Part shown: positions 1 through 11,892 of the stretch, piece after piece
How positions within the stretch are numbered: position 1 is the first letter of the stretch
Layout of the letters: every line of letters starts with the position of its first letter
From: Sesamum alatum
Lineage: Eukaryota; Streptophyta; Magnoliopsida; Lamiales; Pedaliaceae
Direction: 5' to 3'
Assembly (NCBI GenBank): GCA_034509735.1
Contig: JACGWO010000005.1
Location: 27,150,383-27,214,382 of the forward strand
DNA: 64,000 nucleotides
Position numbers and translations under genes: made by a program
The notes under the pieces: generated by a model
What the model saw: only the letters and a program-made list of their open reading frames with translations
The model's database searches: none
Told to the model about the DNA's origin: nothing

Positions 1-783
1 ATGTGAATAATGAGTTTACAAACACCTTTCCAACCTGAACAACATTTTTGAGAAACTTCCAAGAGGAATGATTTTTTGAACTTCGGCATTACAAAAAATT
101 TTCCAAGGAAAATTATTTTTGGCACCTCCTGAAAATAAAAAGGTGGAAAATTCAAATGTGGGAACGATAATTTAAAATTGACCGTTCCAAACCCAGTTCC
201 ATCATATTTTCAGATTGGCATCTTCTAAAAAATAGGTGAAAAATTTAAACTTGGACGGTTACGTGAAATTAGACCATTCCAAATACAGTTTCAACATTTT
301 GATGATGGCACCTTTCGGAAAAATAGGGCGAAAAGTTAAATATTTGAACAATTAAGTTATAGTAACCGTTCCAAATACATTTTTCAACATTTTTGTGCCT
401 AATTGTATTCACCATCCGCTCCAATAGCTAAATATTTTGAATCGTGCCAATTTTAATGCGTAGCCATTCCAAATCCAGTTCCACGAATGTGTAGCGTACA
501 TGCCAATGACGATTTTTAAAGATCTGTGAGTCTGATTAACACAAAACTTAAACACGTATAAGATTATGTCTAATTAGCCTTCATATGTAATGGTCAGATT
601 GACAATCACATGGTCTGAATGAAAGTTGCACTATTTTGAATATATAAGATTATGGACCAGATAAGATATCTTGATATCGCGTACGAAAATCGTCCAAAAC
701 TTTACCAAACGTATTCTTTTGTCTGTTGAATCATATCAACGGTCTGATCAAAATTTTGACAGTCTGATCAGGCAATGAAGTAG

Positions 784-785
<2 letters not shown>
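1..785 (+). repeat. Repeat-rich region upstream of the TnpA-like gene in CACTA A
   Basis: Degenerate copies of a GTTCCAAA-core repeat recur about every 90-110 bases (near 182, 275, 377, 466). They are followed at 525-770 by several TGGTCAGATTGA or GGTCTGATCA-type words. The same two repeat classes, in the same order relative to the TnpA-like gene, occur on the minus strand at 12020-13110 in CACTA B. It is therefore probably the region between the two transposon genes rather than the true left end. No gene is seen. Confidence 0.55.
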
Positions 786-787
<2 letters not shown>

Positions 788-861
<74 letters not shown>

Positions 862-1052
862 CACATTTCCCCTGCATCCCCTCCCCTCGCCGTCGCTATC
901 GCCTGTTGCCATCCATTCCCCCACCTCTCTCTCACTCACTCTTATCTCTCAAGCCGTCGCCATCCAACCCCCCTCCTCTTTCCCGCACCCCCCCCCCCTC
1001 CCTCTCTCTCCCCCACCACCATTTTCGCCGATCACCTCCCTAACTTCAACCA
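788..1052 (+). promoter_or_regulatory. Microsatellite and CT-rich leader of the TnpA-like gene
   Basis: A pure CT run (about 792-820) is followed by a CA run (about 821-862) and then by C/T-rich DNA to about 1050, ending in a possible splice donor AG|GTAGGC. The CT-rich leader and the long AT-rich intron to the ATG at 2509 mirror the arrangement at 11990-10868 on the minus strand in CACTA B. I infer a non-coding first exon. A reading frame exists across the dinucleotide run, but it is low complexity and not a gene. Confidence 0.45.
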
Positions 1053-2505
1053 GGTAGGCATAGCTAAATCCTTCTCTATTTTCTATTTTTTTATGTTGAA
1101 ATATTAATTTTTTTGTATTTTTCTGAAATTACGATATATTGTGTTGGAATTTCTGAGTTACAGTAGTTTTGGAGATTTATTTTCCGTATGAGTTGGAGAT
1201 GTATCTGTTGGAGATTTATTTTCTGTATGTGTTGTATATGTATGTGTTGGAGATTTATTTTCTGTAAATTTTTGAATTTTTGGAGATTTATTCTATAAAT
1301 CATGAAAATTAGTGTGCAAATTAATTTGTAATATTGGGTAAATTCTGTGAATTCTGAAAATTAGTGTGTAAATTAGTTTGTAATTATTGGATAAATTATG
1401 CAAATTATGAGAATTATCGTAAAATTGTGAAAATTCTGAAAAATTTGAAAATTTGGAAATTTTTTCTGAATTTTTTTTAATTTTATGAAATTTTATAATT
1501 TTCTAAGAAATTTTCAAAAAAATTTTAGGTAATTTTCTGAATTTTGTGTAATTTTCTTAAAATTTTGAGATTTATTCGGTAAGTTTCTGTAATTTTATGA
1601 AATTATGCAATTTTCAGAATTTTTCAACTATTTTTTTGTACTTTTATGTCATTTTAGGATAATTTAAAAATAGAAGAAATAGGATAAATAAAATAGCAAA
1701 ATTATTTTGATTTAGTACACATTTTAAAAAAATGTGTGGGTTTTAGTCTCATTTTAGGAAAAATGATGAGGATTTAAAAAAATTAGAATTTTGTGCAAAT
1801 TTTAGGAAATTATGGAATTTAGTACACATTTGAGTAATATACTTTAGCTAGAATTTAGTACACATTTTTATAATTTTAAAGAATTTTTCTAAACTTAGGA
1901 TTTTCTGCAAATTAAGTAATTTCAAAATAAAAATCTGAAAAAATTCAGAGTTTTTCTGTATTTTTTTATAATTTTTAATAAATTTTCAGATTTAGGATTT
2001 TCTGAAAATTAAGTAATTCTATAAGAACCTAATAATTAGTTGGAATTTTTTCCATATTTTTCAATTTTTTTCTGTAACTTTTAAGATTTTTTTTTTAATT
2101 TAGGATTTTCTGAAACTATGCAAGTTTATGTTGATGTAAGATTTTATGTAAATTTTCATGTATTTTTAGGAAATTCAGGAAAACTTTGGGATTTAGTATA
2201 CCTTTTAAAAAAATAATTATTATAATACATATTTATATTTATACATATAGGAAAATATACGATATAAGGATTTAGAAGAAATATAGGAAGAGTACATAAT
2301 TATCCTAATTACATAATTATTAGAATATTTAGATAATTTAGTTAGAATATTTAGATCATTTAGTTAGAATATTTAGATAATTAATAGAGAATTTGAATAA
2401 TTAGAATAAATATGAAATTTGGAAAAATTATAATTATTAAAAAAAAGTTATTAATTACATTATTTATAAAAATTTTAAAAAATAATATTTTCTATAAACT
2501 TATAG
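1053..2505 (+). other. AT-rich 5' intron of the TnpA-like gene (inferred)
   Basis: About 1.45 kb of very AT-rich DNA made of loosely repeated TTTTCTGAATTTT, TTTAGGA and TTTAGTACACATTTT words. It ends in a pyrimidine-poor TATAG just before ATG 2509. The homologous intron in CACTA B (11700-10870, minus) has the same degenerate texture. No gene is present. Confidence 0.45.
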
Positions 2506-2712
2506 ATCATGTCTAGTGGTCCGCCTCCTCCAGGACGTGGATGAGGCCGCGGTCATGGCCTGCCAGTTCCACCACCGACTGATTCTGCTTCCCAAGTTGC
2601 GGAAGTAGCATTCCACCACTATCACCAGCGACTAACCCCTCAACTGTCTCATTGGACATGATACCGACGGCAGACTCGTCTACTGCGGCATCAGCTACAC
2701 AGGGCGCCGGAT

Positions 2713-3085
2713 CGTCTACTACCGCACCGACGACAGATCCTACCCATTCGTAGGCTGCACCAACACTAGCACCAGCAATCCCTGCGCCATCAGTGCGCCA
2801 GTATATTAGCCTCAATGACACAAGCTAGTTTGCATTTTTTTTTCTTTTTTCTTTTTTGACTATTTTTTCTTAAAATGACTAACCAACATGTTATTCCAGA
2901 CCGTCTACTATCATCGACAATAGATCCTACCCGTTCGTAGGTTCTACCAACACTAGCACCAGCAATACCCCCACCATCAGCACACCACTATATTAGCCTC
3001 GATGACGCAAGCTAGTTCGCATTTTTTTTTCTTTTTTGTTATTTTGGGATTTTTTCTTAAAATGACTAATCAACATATTTTTTCA
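2713..3085 (+). repeat. 187-bp tandem duplication across an exon-intron border
   Basis: Two direct copies, offset 187 bases, start near 2713 and 2900. Each contains the exon word GATCCTACCC-TTCGTAGG, the CACCAGCAAT stretch and TATATTAGCCTC, then the donor side and a T-rich intron ending ATGACTAA-CAACAT. Both copies therefore carry exon end plus intron, including an acceptor-like TTCCAG or TTTCAG. The copies differ at many positions, so the duplication is not recent. Confidence 0.75.
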
Positions 3086-3348
3086 GGTCTGATCGCAAAT
3101 TCCATAACCACATCAATGCGGTGGTGCGAGGGCACTATCCCATCACCCCTAAGGACATTTGCGGTAGGTGCTGCCAGAGCACCAACATATTTGGTTCACG
3201 AGTTGAAGGTAATTTATTTAAAATTATAATTTTATCGTATAACTATTTTTAATATTTTAACAATTTTTTTTTTATTTCCGTGATCGGATCTTCCATATCT
3301 GGGTAGAGAAGTTCATCAGCAAGCGGTTTGCTATCACTAGAGCTCAGC

Positions 3349-5946
3349 TGTCACGTCCCGAAAGTAGGACCCCTACTTAGGCCCTAATCTCAGAACGCAA
3401 CCTAACCCAAAATTGTAACCACAATATGTTCACCAAACCAATAACCCGATAACCAGAACAATAACAAATCCTAACCATTCGGCCTCCTTCCTCAATCACT
3501 TTGATCGACTTCTTAATTATCTAGCTTCACCTGTCACGATATCATTTGTATCTGGAGGAGGAAATTCAAATTATGTAAGCAATAGCTTAGTGAGGCCATG
3601 AGTGGGTGCACGTGCAACAAAATACTGATAATGAGAAATCGAACAAAATACTTAAAATGTATCATATTAACTGGAAACAAGGTAGGTCAAGCCGGTGAAG
3701 ACCATATCAGGCGAGGACCGAATCACATGATTACCACCTTATGTCTCCCGGAAGACCATTTACTACCTTATACTCCGTGCAGAGAGCGACCCCGCGACCG
3801 CATTCAACTGGGCATGCCTAGGTACATGGCAGCGCCAATCACACGTAGACAACCTCCAGCCTGCCCGTGAAAGGACACTCAAGTGGGACTGAACGACGAA
3901 GTCTCAACTGGCAGCCCAATGCTACGCCAGCGTGCCTCGCGAACTGTTCAGTCCCGGGCCCATTGACCGCTTTGCAAGAACCACAGATCAAGTCCATAAA
4001 GCCAGTGAAACAATTATATAGAAAACAGACCATTTCAAGACCGCATGCATATTGAATATTATGACGAACTGAATAAGATCAAGATAAATGAAACCTCTTG
4101 GATACTCTTATAGACTCTAGAGGTGGCCCCCAACGTGTCTATAACGGAAGCCAGAATACCACATGACCGAAATAATAATCACATTGTAGCACTTAGCTCC
4201 ATAGAGTTCCGAGGCCCATCCAATCCATATAGAAAACCAATTATCATATTCATTTTTTTTTTTTACATCAATGAACAATTTCAAGAAACATTTTACTCAA
4301 GTTCATCGCAAGAAAAAGACCACTTTTGGATATTCATATATAACCATGCATGATAACATATAATATTCCTCCAATTTTGCAAATACTAATATAATTTTAA
4401 ATGGCACTCACAATATGAGCAGGACTAGTCTTGAGGATAAAGAAAAACTGAGTGTATAATTCAGCTGCAAGCCCATTCTATAATTCCAATACCCTGAAAA
4501 GTATGAATATAATAGCCAGTTGTACCTAAGTGTGGTTATATGCAAGTTATATCTATATTCTATACTAAAAAGAATTATGGTGTTTTAAACTTGAAATTGT
4601 ATCCAAATCTATTATAGTTACTTTATATTTTGATTAACTAATTAAATATAGGTGGCAAATCAAATTAACAAAAGAAAGATAAGTATAGTTAGCCAAATGG
4701 GCCAACCCATAAATAAATTTAATATTCTATTCCATTGAAACTTATGCTATTAATTTTCGATTGAAATTAGTTAAACTTAATTAATTGTTGACTAATATAC
4801 ATATATATATATATAATTTATACATTCAATAAGTGGAAATAATATTCTTATATTTTTCACAAATCTTTTAATACTTCTTTATATTGAAATTCAAATCTCC
4901 ATTTCATTTTTTTCTAAATAACTAGATATTTTAAACTTTTCAAGTATATATCTAATCTATCAATAAACTTATAAAAGTTTACTATATCAAACCCCTCATT
5001 TTTTTTTTTGTAAGTACCGTTCCTGATAACATTGCTAAATTAACTTATCACATAAATCTCATAAACTTTTTTAATAAATATGATATTTCTCGATATACTT
5101 TTCTAATATTTTGGGAATGTAATCTTCTAATATTTCTTTTAATATCCGTTAATTCCTCACTATTATAGTAATTAATTAAACAATAGTACATACAATTAAT
5201 ATTTGGCTAATAAATTCAATTAAAATTGAGTCAATCAATTATAACAATAACTAAATCTAATTGATTAAGTAATATAATTAATCGCCTATAACACCCATAT
5301 TTCTAATTAAATATTTAATCAATCATTAATTTATAAATACTCAAATTTATTAAATTTTCCAATTACACATCAGATCAAACAGTATAAATTGCATTTAATT
5401 AACTACTATTTCAATAATATAAATATCTCGATTAGTCAACAAATGTCATGAAAACCTTACCTGATGCGGTCTCTCCGAAAGAAAAAGAAATGCTTCGGTG
5501 CTGAGTATAAGAATACGAGAAGGATTTGGCTTACTTATTATGTAGTGTAGAACAATTGCTTGCCTTGGAAATGGGTAGCTACACGGTCCCCCCCCCCCCC
5601 CCCCCCACCGAACCATCCTCATCCATTTTACTTATCTAATAGATCTATATATATACATATATACACACGTGGCCTCCCACTAAATCATCCTCATCCATTT
5701 TGCTTACTCTAGTAGATATACATATACATATATATATATATTTAATAACTTTGCTAAAATTATAATTTGGTCCCCTGATTTTTTTTATTATATAATTTCA
5801 TTCCAAATATTTTGTAAAGCTTCAATTTCCTTTGGAGTTTTAATATATTAAATTATCAACCTGTAATTTAGTTACTAATCGGCCTCGATTTCTTTAATAA
5901 TATCGATTAGTCTCATGATTATGTACAAGAATTTGTGGATGTTACA
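3349..5946 (+). mobile_element. Solo LTR (2.6 kb) inserted in the TnpA-like gene
   Basis: Starts TGTCACGTCCCG at 3349 and ends GATGTTACA at 5946, flanked by a perfect 5-base target duplication TCAGC (3344-3348 and 5947-5951). Termini TG...CA and a 5-bp duplication are the signature of an LTR retrotransposon. No gag-pol is present, so it is a solo LTR. Long LTRs with this opening are common among Ty3/gypsy Tekay/Del chromoviruses; that assignment is inference. A diverged inverted copy lies at 19865-21155, and looser relatives start at 17896 and 63380. The interior is AT-rich after 4380 and holds a run of 19 C (5588-5606). No gene is recognised in it. Confidence 0.85.
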
Positions 5947-6774
5947 TCAGCAAACCGATGTGGCTGGCCAACGAGATCTAGCGCCCGCTGCAACTGTATT
6001 GGGCCAGCGTGGACTTCAAGGATGACTCCCTGAAAAACAAGGCTAACCGATCGGCCAACCTTGCGGCGGTATTTATTGTCTACCGCAGGGGATCTTCCTC
6101 TGCCGGCATGCCAAGAGGAAGATGGTAAGTATTATATATTTTTAAAAAATTTTATTAATAATTTTTAAATATTTTGCTAATTGTTCTTTTCTTGTACAGG
6201 AGCAGAGCTCGTTCGGTCTGTAAAGCAGATGGAGTTATTCTCCAAATGCTACAAAAATAAGGTTGATGCCAGCTAGAGCAGTTCGAGGTAAGAGCAGGTG
6301 ACGGTAAATAACAAATATTTAAAATTATTTTTTTGCTTAAATTTTTTATAATCCTAATATTTTTGTTTGTTTTGCAGGAGACGTTTCAAAAGCTAGTTGA
6401 GGATCACAAGTCTCAGGCCATGGCCGATGAGCAGGATTCTCCGGCCTTATCTGAGGCCTCGGTGGTGATGACCAAACAGCAGCTGTGGCTGGCAGCGATC
6501 GGGGGCAAGAACAAGGGGCGTGTATTCGACCTTGGTTCTGAGACCCGCACGTCTAGCCAAACATACACACCGCCACCGCCACGCCCAAACATGGAGGATC
6601 GAATGATGAGGCTTGAGGCCATGATGGTCGACATGATGACCATGATGAGGTCCATGCAGACCAGCGCCTTGACTACCAACCCTTCACAGCCCAACACCTC
6701 TAATGCCGACCTGCTACAGCCTCCGGTAGATCCCCGTGCCCCGGACTATGAGGAGATGAACGATGCTAATGAGT

Positions 6775-7174
6775 CGACCGTTCCAATAGGTATCCCAAAT
6801 CAAATTAATCCAAGTTCAAAAACCGTTGCGAAATGTATTACAAGCACAACCGTAACTGTTCCAATAGGTGTCGTAAATAGTGTGGGAAATTGTGGTGCAA
6901 ACACCGTTCTAATTTACATTCTACAACATCGACCTGTTACTTCTACCATGTATGCGAAAAGAAGGACCAATTCCTGCCAAGATATATTCCAAACAAAGGA
7001 TCAAATAGCATTCCCAATCCCTTTACAATTATATATTTATGGTTAAACCAAAACCTTTTCTAATTTATGTAGATATTGTTATTATGACCTTTCCAAAAAT
7101 ATACACACAAAAAAAAAAACACCGTTCCAAAAAGAAAAAAAGTGTTCGAAAAATAGAAATTTCATTTTTTAGTG
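6775..7174 (+). repeat. Right subterminal repeats and terminus of CACTA A
   Basis: Repeated words CCGTTCCAATAGGT, AACTGTTCCAATAGGTGTCG, ACCGTTCTAAT and ACCGTTCCAAAAAG lead to the terminal TTTTTTAGTG. Such clustered motifs are the presumed TnpA binding sites of CACTA elements. The apparent open frame running through here is just the end of the last TnpA-like exon extended into repeats. Confidence 0.65.
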
Positions 7175-7400
7175 GTCAGACATAATTAGGAACGCTGGTT
7201 TCACAAGTGGTACAAAATCCGGTTTAGGAATGGTCTGCACCAACACGACCGTAGATAGGGGAACATGGTCGTGTTACATATTGTTACAACAAGAGATCAA
7301 CGCCTAACCAAACACGACCGTGTGCTGATGGGTACTCGATCGTGTAGTACACTGTTCCCACGCAATTTTCTAGACCCTATAGGTAGCAACAACTTGCAAC
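7175..7400. other. Unassigned stretch with repeated ACACGACCGT words
   Basis: Contains CACGACCGTAGATAG, ACATGGTCGTGT, ACACGACCGTGTG and CTCGATCGTGTAGT within about 110 bases (7235-7350), a small cluster of partly inverted CGACCGT motifs. No coding frame is supported. Confidence 0.4.
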
Positions 7401-7754
7401 GAGGGGGTCGGGGGTGTTAAGTATCCTATTCCTGATATGAGCCATAATAATACCAGAAAGAACCTTAGGACTACGAAAGGGTTACTGGAAGTGCTGCAAG
7501 TTCCTCTCCATCCACAAGTGATAGACAAGGCCAGCAAGAAGGGAGTGATACGAGGCATTCAGCAGATGAGCACCTCGCCACTGTCGGGCTGCCCAAGCAA
7601 TACCACGCTGCCAATCAACAAAGGGCCAAGAAAAATGAACCTCCCTACGATATAATCGGAGGCAGGCCTTCGAGTATACACAATCAAAGAACAGATGTTG
7701 GTGGCTCTTCAAACTATAAGCTTTTTGTTCCAAATAAAAAATAATGTTCCTCAA
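7400..7754 (-). pseudogene. L1 LINE fragment: zinc-binding tail of reverse transcriptase
   Basis: The minus-strand frame (7754 to 7482) has the H-L-F-F-D-C start followed by W-A-A-R-Q-W-R-G and L-V-Y-H-L-W-M-E-R-N. This matches the zf-RVT segment at the 3' end of plant L1 ORF2, where the pattern is HLFF-C ... W-R-G ... LVYHLW-ERN. Only about 90 residues remain and both sides are cut. It differs from the L1 at 38360-44704, so it is a separate subfamily. Confidence 0.7.
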
Positions 7755-7769
7755 ACAACCTCAAATCCC

Positions 7770-8066
7770 GTATTTTTTTCTAGTGAAGGGAAAAATGTAA
7801 TAATATTAACCTCACTCCATCTATGTATATTACATTTATCCCCTTATAGTAAAATAATATACACGGGAATGTTAAATGAGGGCCAAAGTTGAAAATTTAT
7901 GTAATTGGTTTTGCTCTCATCAGCTTTTTTCGTGCAAATCCTAACAGAAGAGAGTCAAGTGTAAATAGAAAATTTTTGGAGGGAATGGAAGTGTAATTTC
8001 AATATTTTTTGGGGGTAAAGTGTAATTTTATATTTTTAAAAGGGGTCAAAATATAATTAACCCAAT
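7770..8066. repeat. Hairpin-type MITE-like repeat, copy 1
   Basis: About 290 bases with GGGAAAAATGTAATAATATT at the left and ATATAATTAACCC at the right, roughly inverted. A second, clearly related direct copy sits at 9030-9305 inside CACTA B: both share CTCACTCCAT, TACATT-CA-TTAT, GAATGTTAAATGA and GTGTAATTTCAA blocks. It is non-coding and too diverged for a secure target duplication. Confidence 0.6.
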
Positions 8067-8459
8067 CAGAAATAATAAATCTTGGATCTGTTGTGATATT
8101 GTTGTTGTGTCGTTCCAGTAGTCTTTGTGAATTAGTAGTTTTGATGGGGGAATGCAAAAATGTAAATAAAGACCGTAGCCCGAACGAGAGCAGAGGCAAC
8201 AAGGAAGGTATTCTCATAAAAGAAAGAAAGTAAAACAAGCAGGGAGGTAAGAGCGAGCAAGACTAGGTTACAACTCTTTAAAGTTTTTAGAACTACATAT
8301 ACCTTTACTAATATTTATAGTTATCATCCTACAAATAATGTAATATTTTACAATACTATCAACATCATTAATTATTTTAGTAAAAAGATAAATTTTAAAT
8401 TAATTGTTAGTCTAAGAATTTGTAGAAATTTCTCTAATAGTTTGACTATGCTTAAACTT
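8067..8459. other. Unassigned AT-rich spacer
   Basis: No coding frame, terminal repeat or RNA gene is recognised. Its last nine bases (8451-8459, CTTAAACTT) pair with TTTAAACTC at 17624-17632 as the probable target duplication of the surrounding MITE. Confidence 0.4.
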
Positions 8460-8492
8460 GGGAAAATAGCATTTTTCGTCTCGTACCTTAGG

Positions 8493-8910
8493 CACTACAA
8501 AAAAATTAATTTATTACATTGGATTTTGGAACAACCAAATAAAAATTAGTAACGGCTTCTTAAATTTTGTAACCGTTTTTGTAATGGCAATAAATCTTCC
8601 ACAAAAACTTGAGTTACAAAATAATTGTAACAACAACCATAAAAGTCGTTACAATTTTCATCAACCTATGTATCGGACGAAAAGACCATTACAAACATTG
8701 ATGTAAAGCAGAAATTTTTGCAGATCTGTTTGAAACGGTTATTTAAACAGTGTAGTACCATTTCTTGTAACTTCTATACATGCGGTGTTTGTAATGGTAG
8801 TATGGTTATACATGTGTGTTTTGTAACGGCATTTGGAATTGTCCCAAGTTGTGTGTTGGTGAGATGTATTCCTAAAACCCATGCTAAAGCCGTTACATAA
8901 TTTATTTAAA
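8493..8910 (-). repeat. Subterminal repeats, 3' end of CACTA B
   Basis: Within 400 bases of the terminus the words GTAACGGCTT, GTAACCGTTTTTGTAATGGC, GTCGTTACAA, CCATTACAAAC, AAACGGTTATT, TGTAATGGTAG, TGTAACGGCA and GCCGTTACA recur in both orientations. These are typical candidate TnpA binding sites. The short open frame 8718-8900 is repeat DNA and not a gene. Confidence 0.7.
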
Positions 8911-9029
8911 TTTTTTTATTTTAGTATAATATTAATTTAATTTTTTTATATTATAATATTCATTTTATAATTTATTATTCAATTTACTAAATATAAAAAT
9001 GTATAAAAATTATCAAGAAAGAAGAAGTA

Positions 9030-9305
9030 ACAATATAAATAATATTGGTCTCACTCCATATATATACATTACACTTATTCTCTTATAAGTAGAAAAATAT
9101 ACATGAGAATGTTAAATGATGGGAAAAATTGAAAATTTGTGTAATTATTTTTGTTGACGTGAATACTTTTTGTCCAAACTCTAACGGATGGGGTCAGGTG
9201 TAAACAGAGAATTTTGAGAGGGGGTGTAAGTGTAATTTCAAAACTTCTTTCGGGGAAAGTGTATTTATACATTTTCAGAGGGGGTGTAAGTGTAATTAAC
9301 CCTTT
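9030..9305. repeat. Hairpin-type MITE-like repeat, copy 2, inside CACTA B
   Basis: Related to 7770-8066 along most of its length and in the same orientation. Shared landmarks are CTCACTCCAT, GAATGTTAAATGA, TGTAAACAGAGAATTTT and GTGTAAGTGTAATTTCAA, ending AATTAACCC. Its presence in the 3' untranslated part of the CACTA shows later insertion into the element or capture with it. Confidence 0.6.
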
Positions 9306-9364
9306 TTTTTAAACTATAAATACAAATTTGAAAATAAAAAAGATAGAAACCACAAAACCGGACC

Positions 9365-10864
9365 CTAATCTAGATCCAAATCGAGCTCCCTGTCTTGTGC
9401 CACATCGTTGTGCTCCGGGGGATCAGTTGGATCTTGGGACTGTGGCACCAGCGGAGGCTCGGGCCTGTTGGTCGTCAGATGAAGCACAATCTCCTTGATC
9501 TAACTGACCCGATCATTGAGGTCTAGGCATTGCTCTTGTGGTGGCCGGGGTGGTGGAGCAGATGACGATCTCGGCTATGATGGTCCAGCGATTGAAAGCT
9601 GTGCCTCGGAGCCGAGTCCGAATACCCGACCCCTCTTTCGGCTGCCTATTGCCGCCATCCACAAATAGTGCTCGGTCATGGCCACCGAGCTTTGAGAAGA
9701 TGATAGAGGATCTGGCAGCCATTTGGTGGTTGGGTCTGTTGTTCCTCCACCATCCTCTCGAACGCCTCCTGCGAATGGAATACTGGACTTAGTATGAAAA
9801 AAATCAAATTATAATATAAATTGAAAAGGAAACTCAAAATGTACTTACTGCCAACTGCGCCGCTCCATTGTCCGTCCTCCTTCTCTTATAGACCTTGGAG
9901 AATAGCTCCATCTGTTTGATCTGGCGACCGAGTTGTGTCACCTGTCAAAGATAAATTTAAACAATTAATTAATGCATTAAAAAAATTAAATCACTTAAAG
10001 GATAATTTATACTTACAATCTTCTTCTTGTGGTGGCCAACGGACAACGAGCCCCCTCTATAGATGACCGCTGCTGCGGCCGGGTTGGCTGCCCGATTGGC
10101 CTTATTCTTGGTCGACGTGTCCATGAAGACCTGGCTATCCCAGTACTCCAGCATCTATCGTCAAAGATGCTCAGCCAGCCAAGTCGGTTGGGACAACGAG
10201 CCTAAGCGTCGGAGAACTACTTCTGCAGGAACCATCCGGCATGCCACCGGATGACCTTGTACGTGGATTTATCGTCGCAGTCCCACTAGTAAGTAAGCTG
10301 CAAATTGACATAGTCAAAATAAAAATCATTACGAATCAATAAACGATAAAACATAATTAAATCTGAATTACCTTAACCTTATCAAGCCAAAACAGGATGT
10401 GCTCCTGCGGAATCTTCTTATGCATCCCCAAGGTTAAGGATAGTGGTTGCGCACCGTCGCATTGATGGCAACGTGGAAATCTCGGTCCGACCTAAAAAAA
10501 AATTACATATTAAATTGGATAACATAAAATGAAAATAATTTAATACATTTATGTATTAAATTACCTCGCATCGCAGAGGTTGATGTAGTGACGTGTAGAT
10601 GGAGGCGGCACTAGTGGTGGTGGTGGTGGTAAATCCAATTGCCGAGGAGTTGGGGCCTGAGATCTGGAGCCTCCCGGGACCTGTGAACTGCCGACCTCTG
10701 CAGTCGATGACACTGCAGTGACCGGGTCGGCTGGAGGAGCATGTGGCGTTGGAGGCTCTGCTGGTTGGTGGTGGGGGTGATGGGAGTGCAACTGCTCCAA
10801 TGGCGGGAGCAGGAGCAGTCTGGCCACGACCGCGTCCGAGAGGGATTGGAGTGCCAATCATCAT
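9365..10864 (-). pseudogene. TnpA-like CACTA accessory transposase gene (Ptta/En/Spm type)
   Basis: By comparison with its two relatives the exons are about 10864-10566, 10497-10370, 10303-10016, 9943-9848 and 9785-9365. It begins M-M-I-G-T-P-I-P-L-G-R-G-R-G (Gly/Arg/Pro-rich, probably disordered). The last exon holds the conserved L-W-M-A-A-I-G-S-R-K-R-G-R-V-F-G-L-G-S signature and ends D-R-E-L-D-L-D-L-D before a stop. The family is thought to bind subterminal repeats and assist the TNP2 transposase. In-frame stops in the third exon (for example where the relatives keep reading after W-F-L) and elsewhere make it a likely pseudogene. Splice borders GT/AG are visible at most joins. Confidence 0.75.
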
Positions 10865-10867
10865 AAA

Positions 10868-11859
10868 ATCTATACATCAAAATTATATTGATTATATTTT
10901 TTATAAAGTATTATTAAAAAATATTAAAGTATATTATATTGACTATATTTGTGTATTATATATATAAATTATATTGATGAATTATTATCAACTTTACTGT
11001 ATTCCAAAATAATTTTTTTATTATAAACTATAATTAAATCAATTGCATTCTAAAATGTGCACTAAGTCTTTGTTATTTTTCCTAAAATGATACAAAAATC
11101 TAACAATTCTATAAAATGCATTAAATTAGAGAAAAGTACCTTAGTAGTTTGCACAAAAAATCACATAATATTATTGAATATTCCCTAAACTTACAAAAAT
11201 TGCAAAAAAATTACAAAAAATTGAACTTATATATTAGATTAATTTTCATAAAATTTGTAATAAATCTGAAAAAGATTCTATGATTTGTATTAAATTCCAA
11301 CAATTTGATTAATTTTTCTACCTGAATAATCACGGGATTTACACAAATCCATAAAATTACTATAAAGTCCATAAAATTTATAGTACTTCCATAAAATTTA
11401 TATAAGTTCCCTAAATTTCAAAAAATTACATACATTATCATAAATTATAAAAATTACAGAAATTCTATAAATTCCCTAAAATTACATACATTTCCACTAA
11501 AAGGCATAAAATCACAGAAAATACAAAAAAATACATACATTTCCATAATTTTACAGAAAATTACATACATTTACAGAAATTCCCTAAAATACAAAAAACT
11601 ATAGAAAATTACATACATTTCCATAAAATACAAAAATTACATAAATTCCCTAAAATTACAGAAAAATTACAAACATTTCCACTAAAATGCATAGAATTAC
11701 AAAAAAAAAAAAATACATACATTTCCACTCAAATGCATACAATTATAGAAAATACAAAAAAGTTACATAAAAAACTTGTTGGGTGGAAGTGGAGGAGGCA
11801 CACGGCAGAGCAAGCTATAGGTGGTGGAAATGGCGGCGGCAAAGAGAGAGAGAGAAAGT

Positions 11860-11892
<33 letters not shown>

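Larger units (their letters stand above)
2509..6766 (+). pseudogene. TnpA-like CACTA transposase accessory gene (Ptta/En/Spm type), broken
   Basis: The start reads M-S-S-G-P-P-P-P-G-R-G, close to the Gly/Arg/Pro-rich starts of the homologues at 36073 and at 10864 (minus). An in-frame TGA at about 2542 kills it after roughly 11 codons. The last exon (about 6379-6766) keeps the conserved family signature, W-L-A-A-I-G-G-K-N-K-G-R-V-F, then a Pro-rich stretch and a Met-rich likely coiled coil (residues RMMRLEAMMVDMM). This resembles the Pfam Transposase_24 (Ptta/En/Spm) family, whose members bind subterminal repeats of their own element. A 2.6 kb LTR (3349-5946) sits inside a middle exon. Joining across it gives sequence parallel to 36690-36790, which confirms the exon was once continuous. 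Confidence 0.75.
1..7174 (+). mobile_element. CACTA (En/Spm) transposon A, left end outside window
   Basis: Right-hand part of a CACTA DNA transposon. The right end is TTTTTTAGTG at 7165-7174, the complement of a CACTA-type terminus. Short repeats around the core CCGTTCCAA or ACTGTTCCAA fill 6775-7140, as expected of subterminal binding sites. Between lies a TnpA-like gene (2509-6766) whose intron/exon layout matches the homologous genes at 9365-10864 (minus) and 36073-37507 (plus). No left terminus is seen, so the element starts before base 1; by analogy with the complete element at 8493-17193, a TNP2-like gene may lie upstream. It carries a 2.6 kb LTR insertion. Confidence 0.8.

Noticed and set aside
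748..939. Open frame with Cys-Val and Arg-Glu dipeptide repeats
   Set aside because: It is a translation of the CT/CA microsatellite; no gene evidence.
10556..10864. Several overlapping long frames on the minus strand
   Set aside because: Only one frame matches the TnpA-like start of the relatives; the others are shadows in GC-rich exon sequence.
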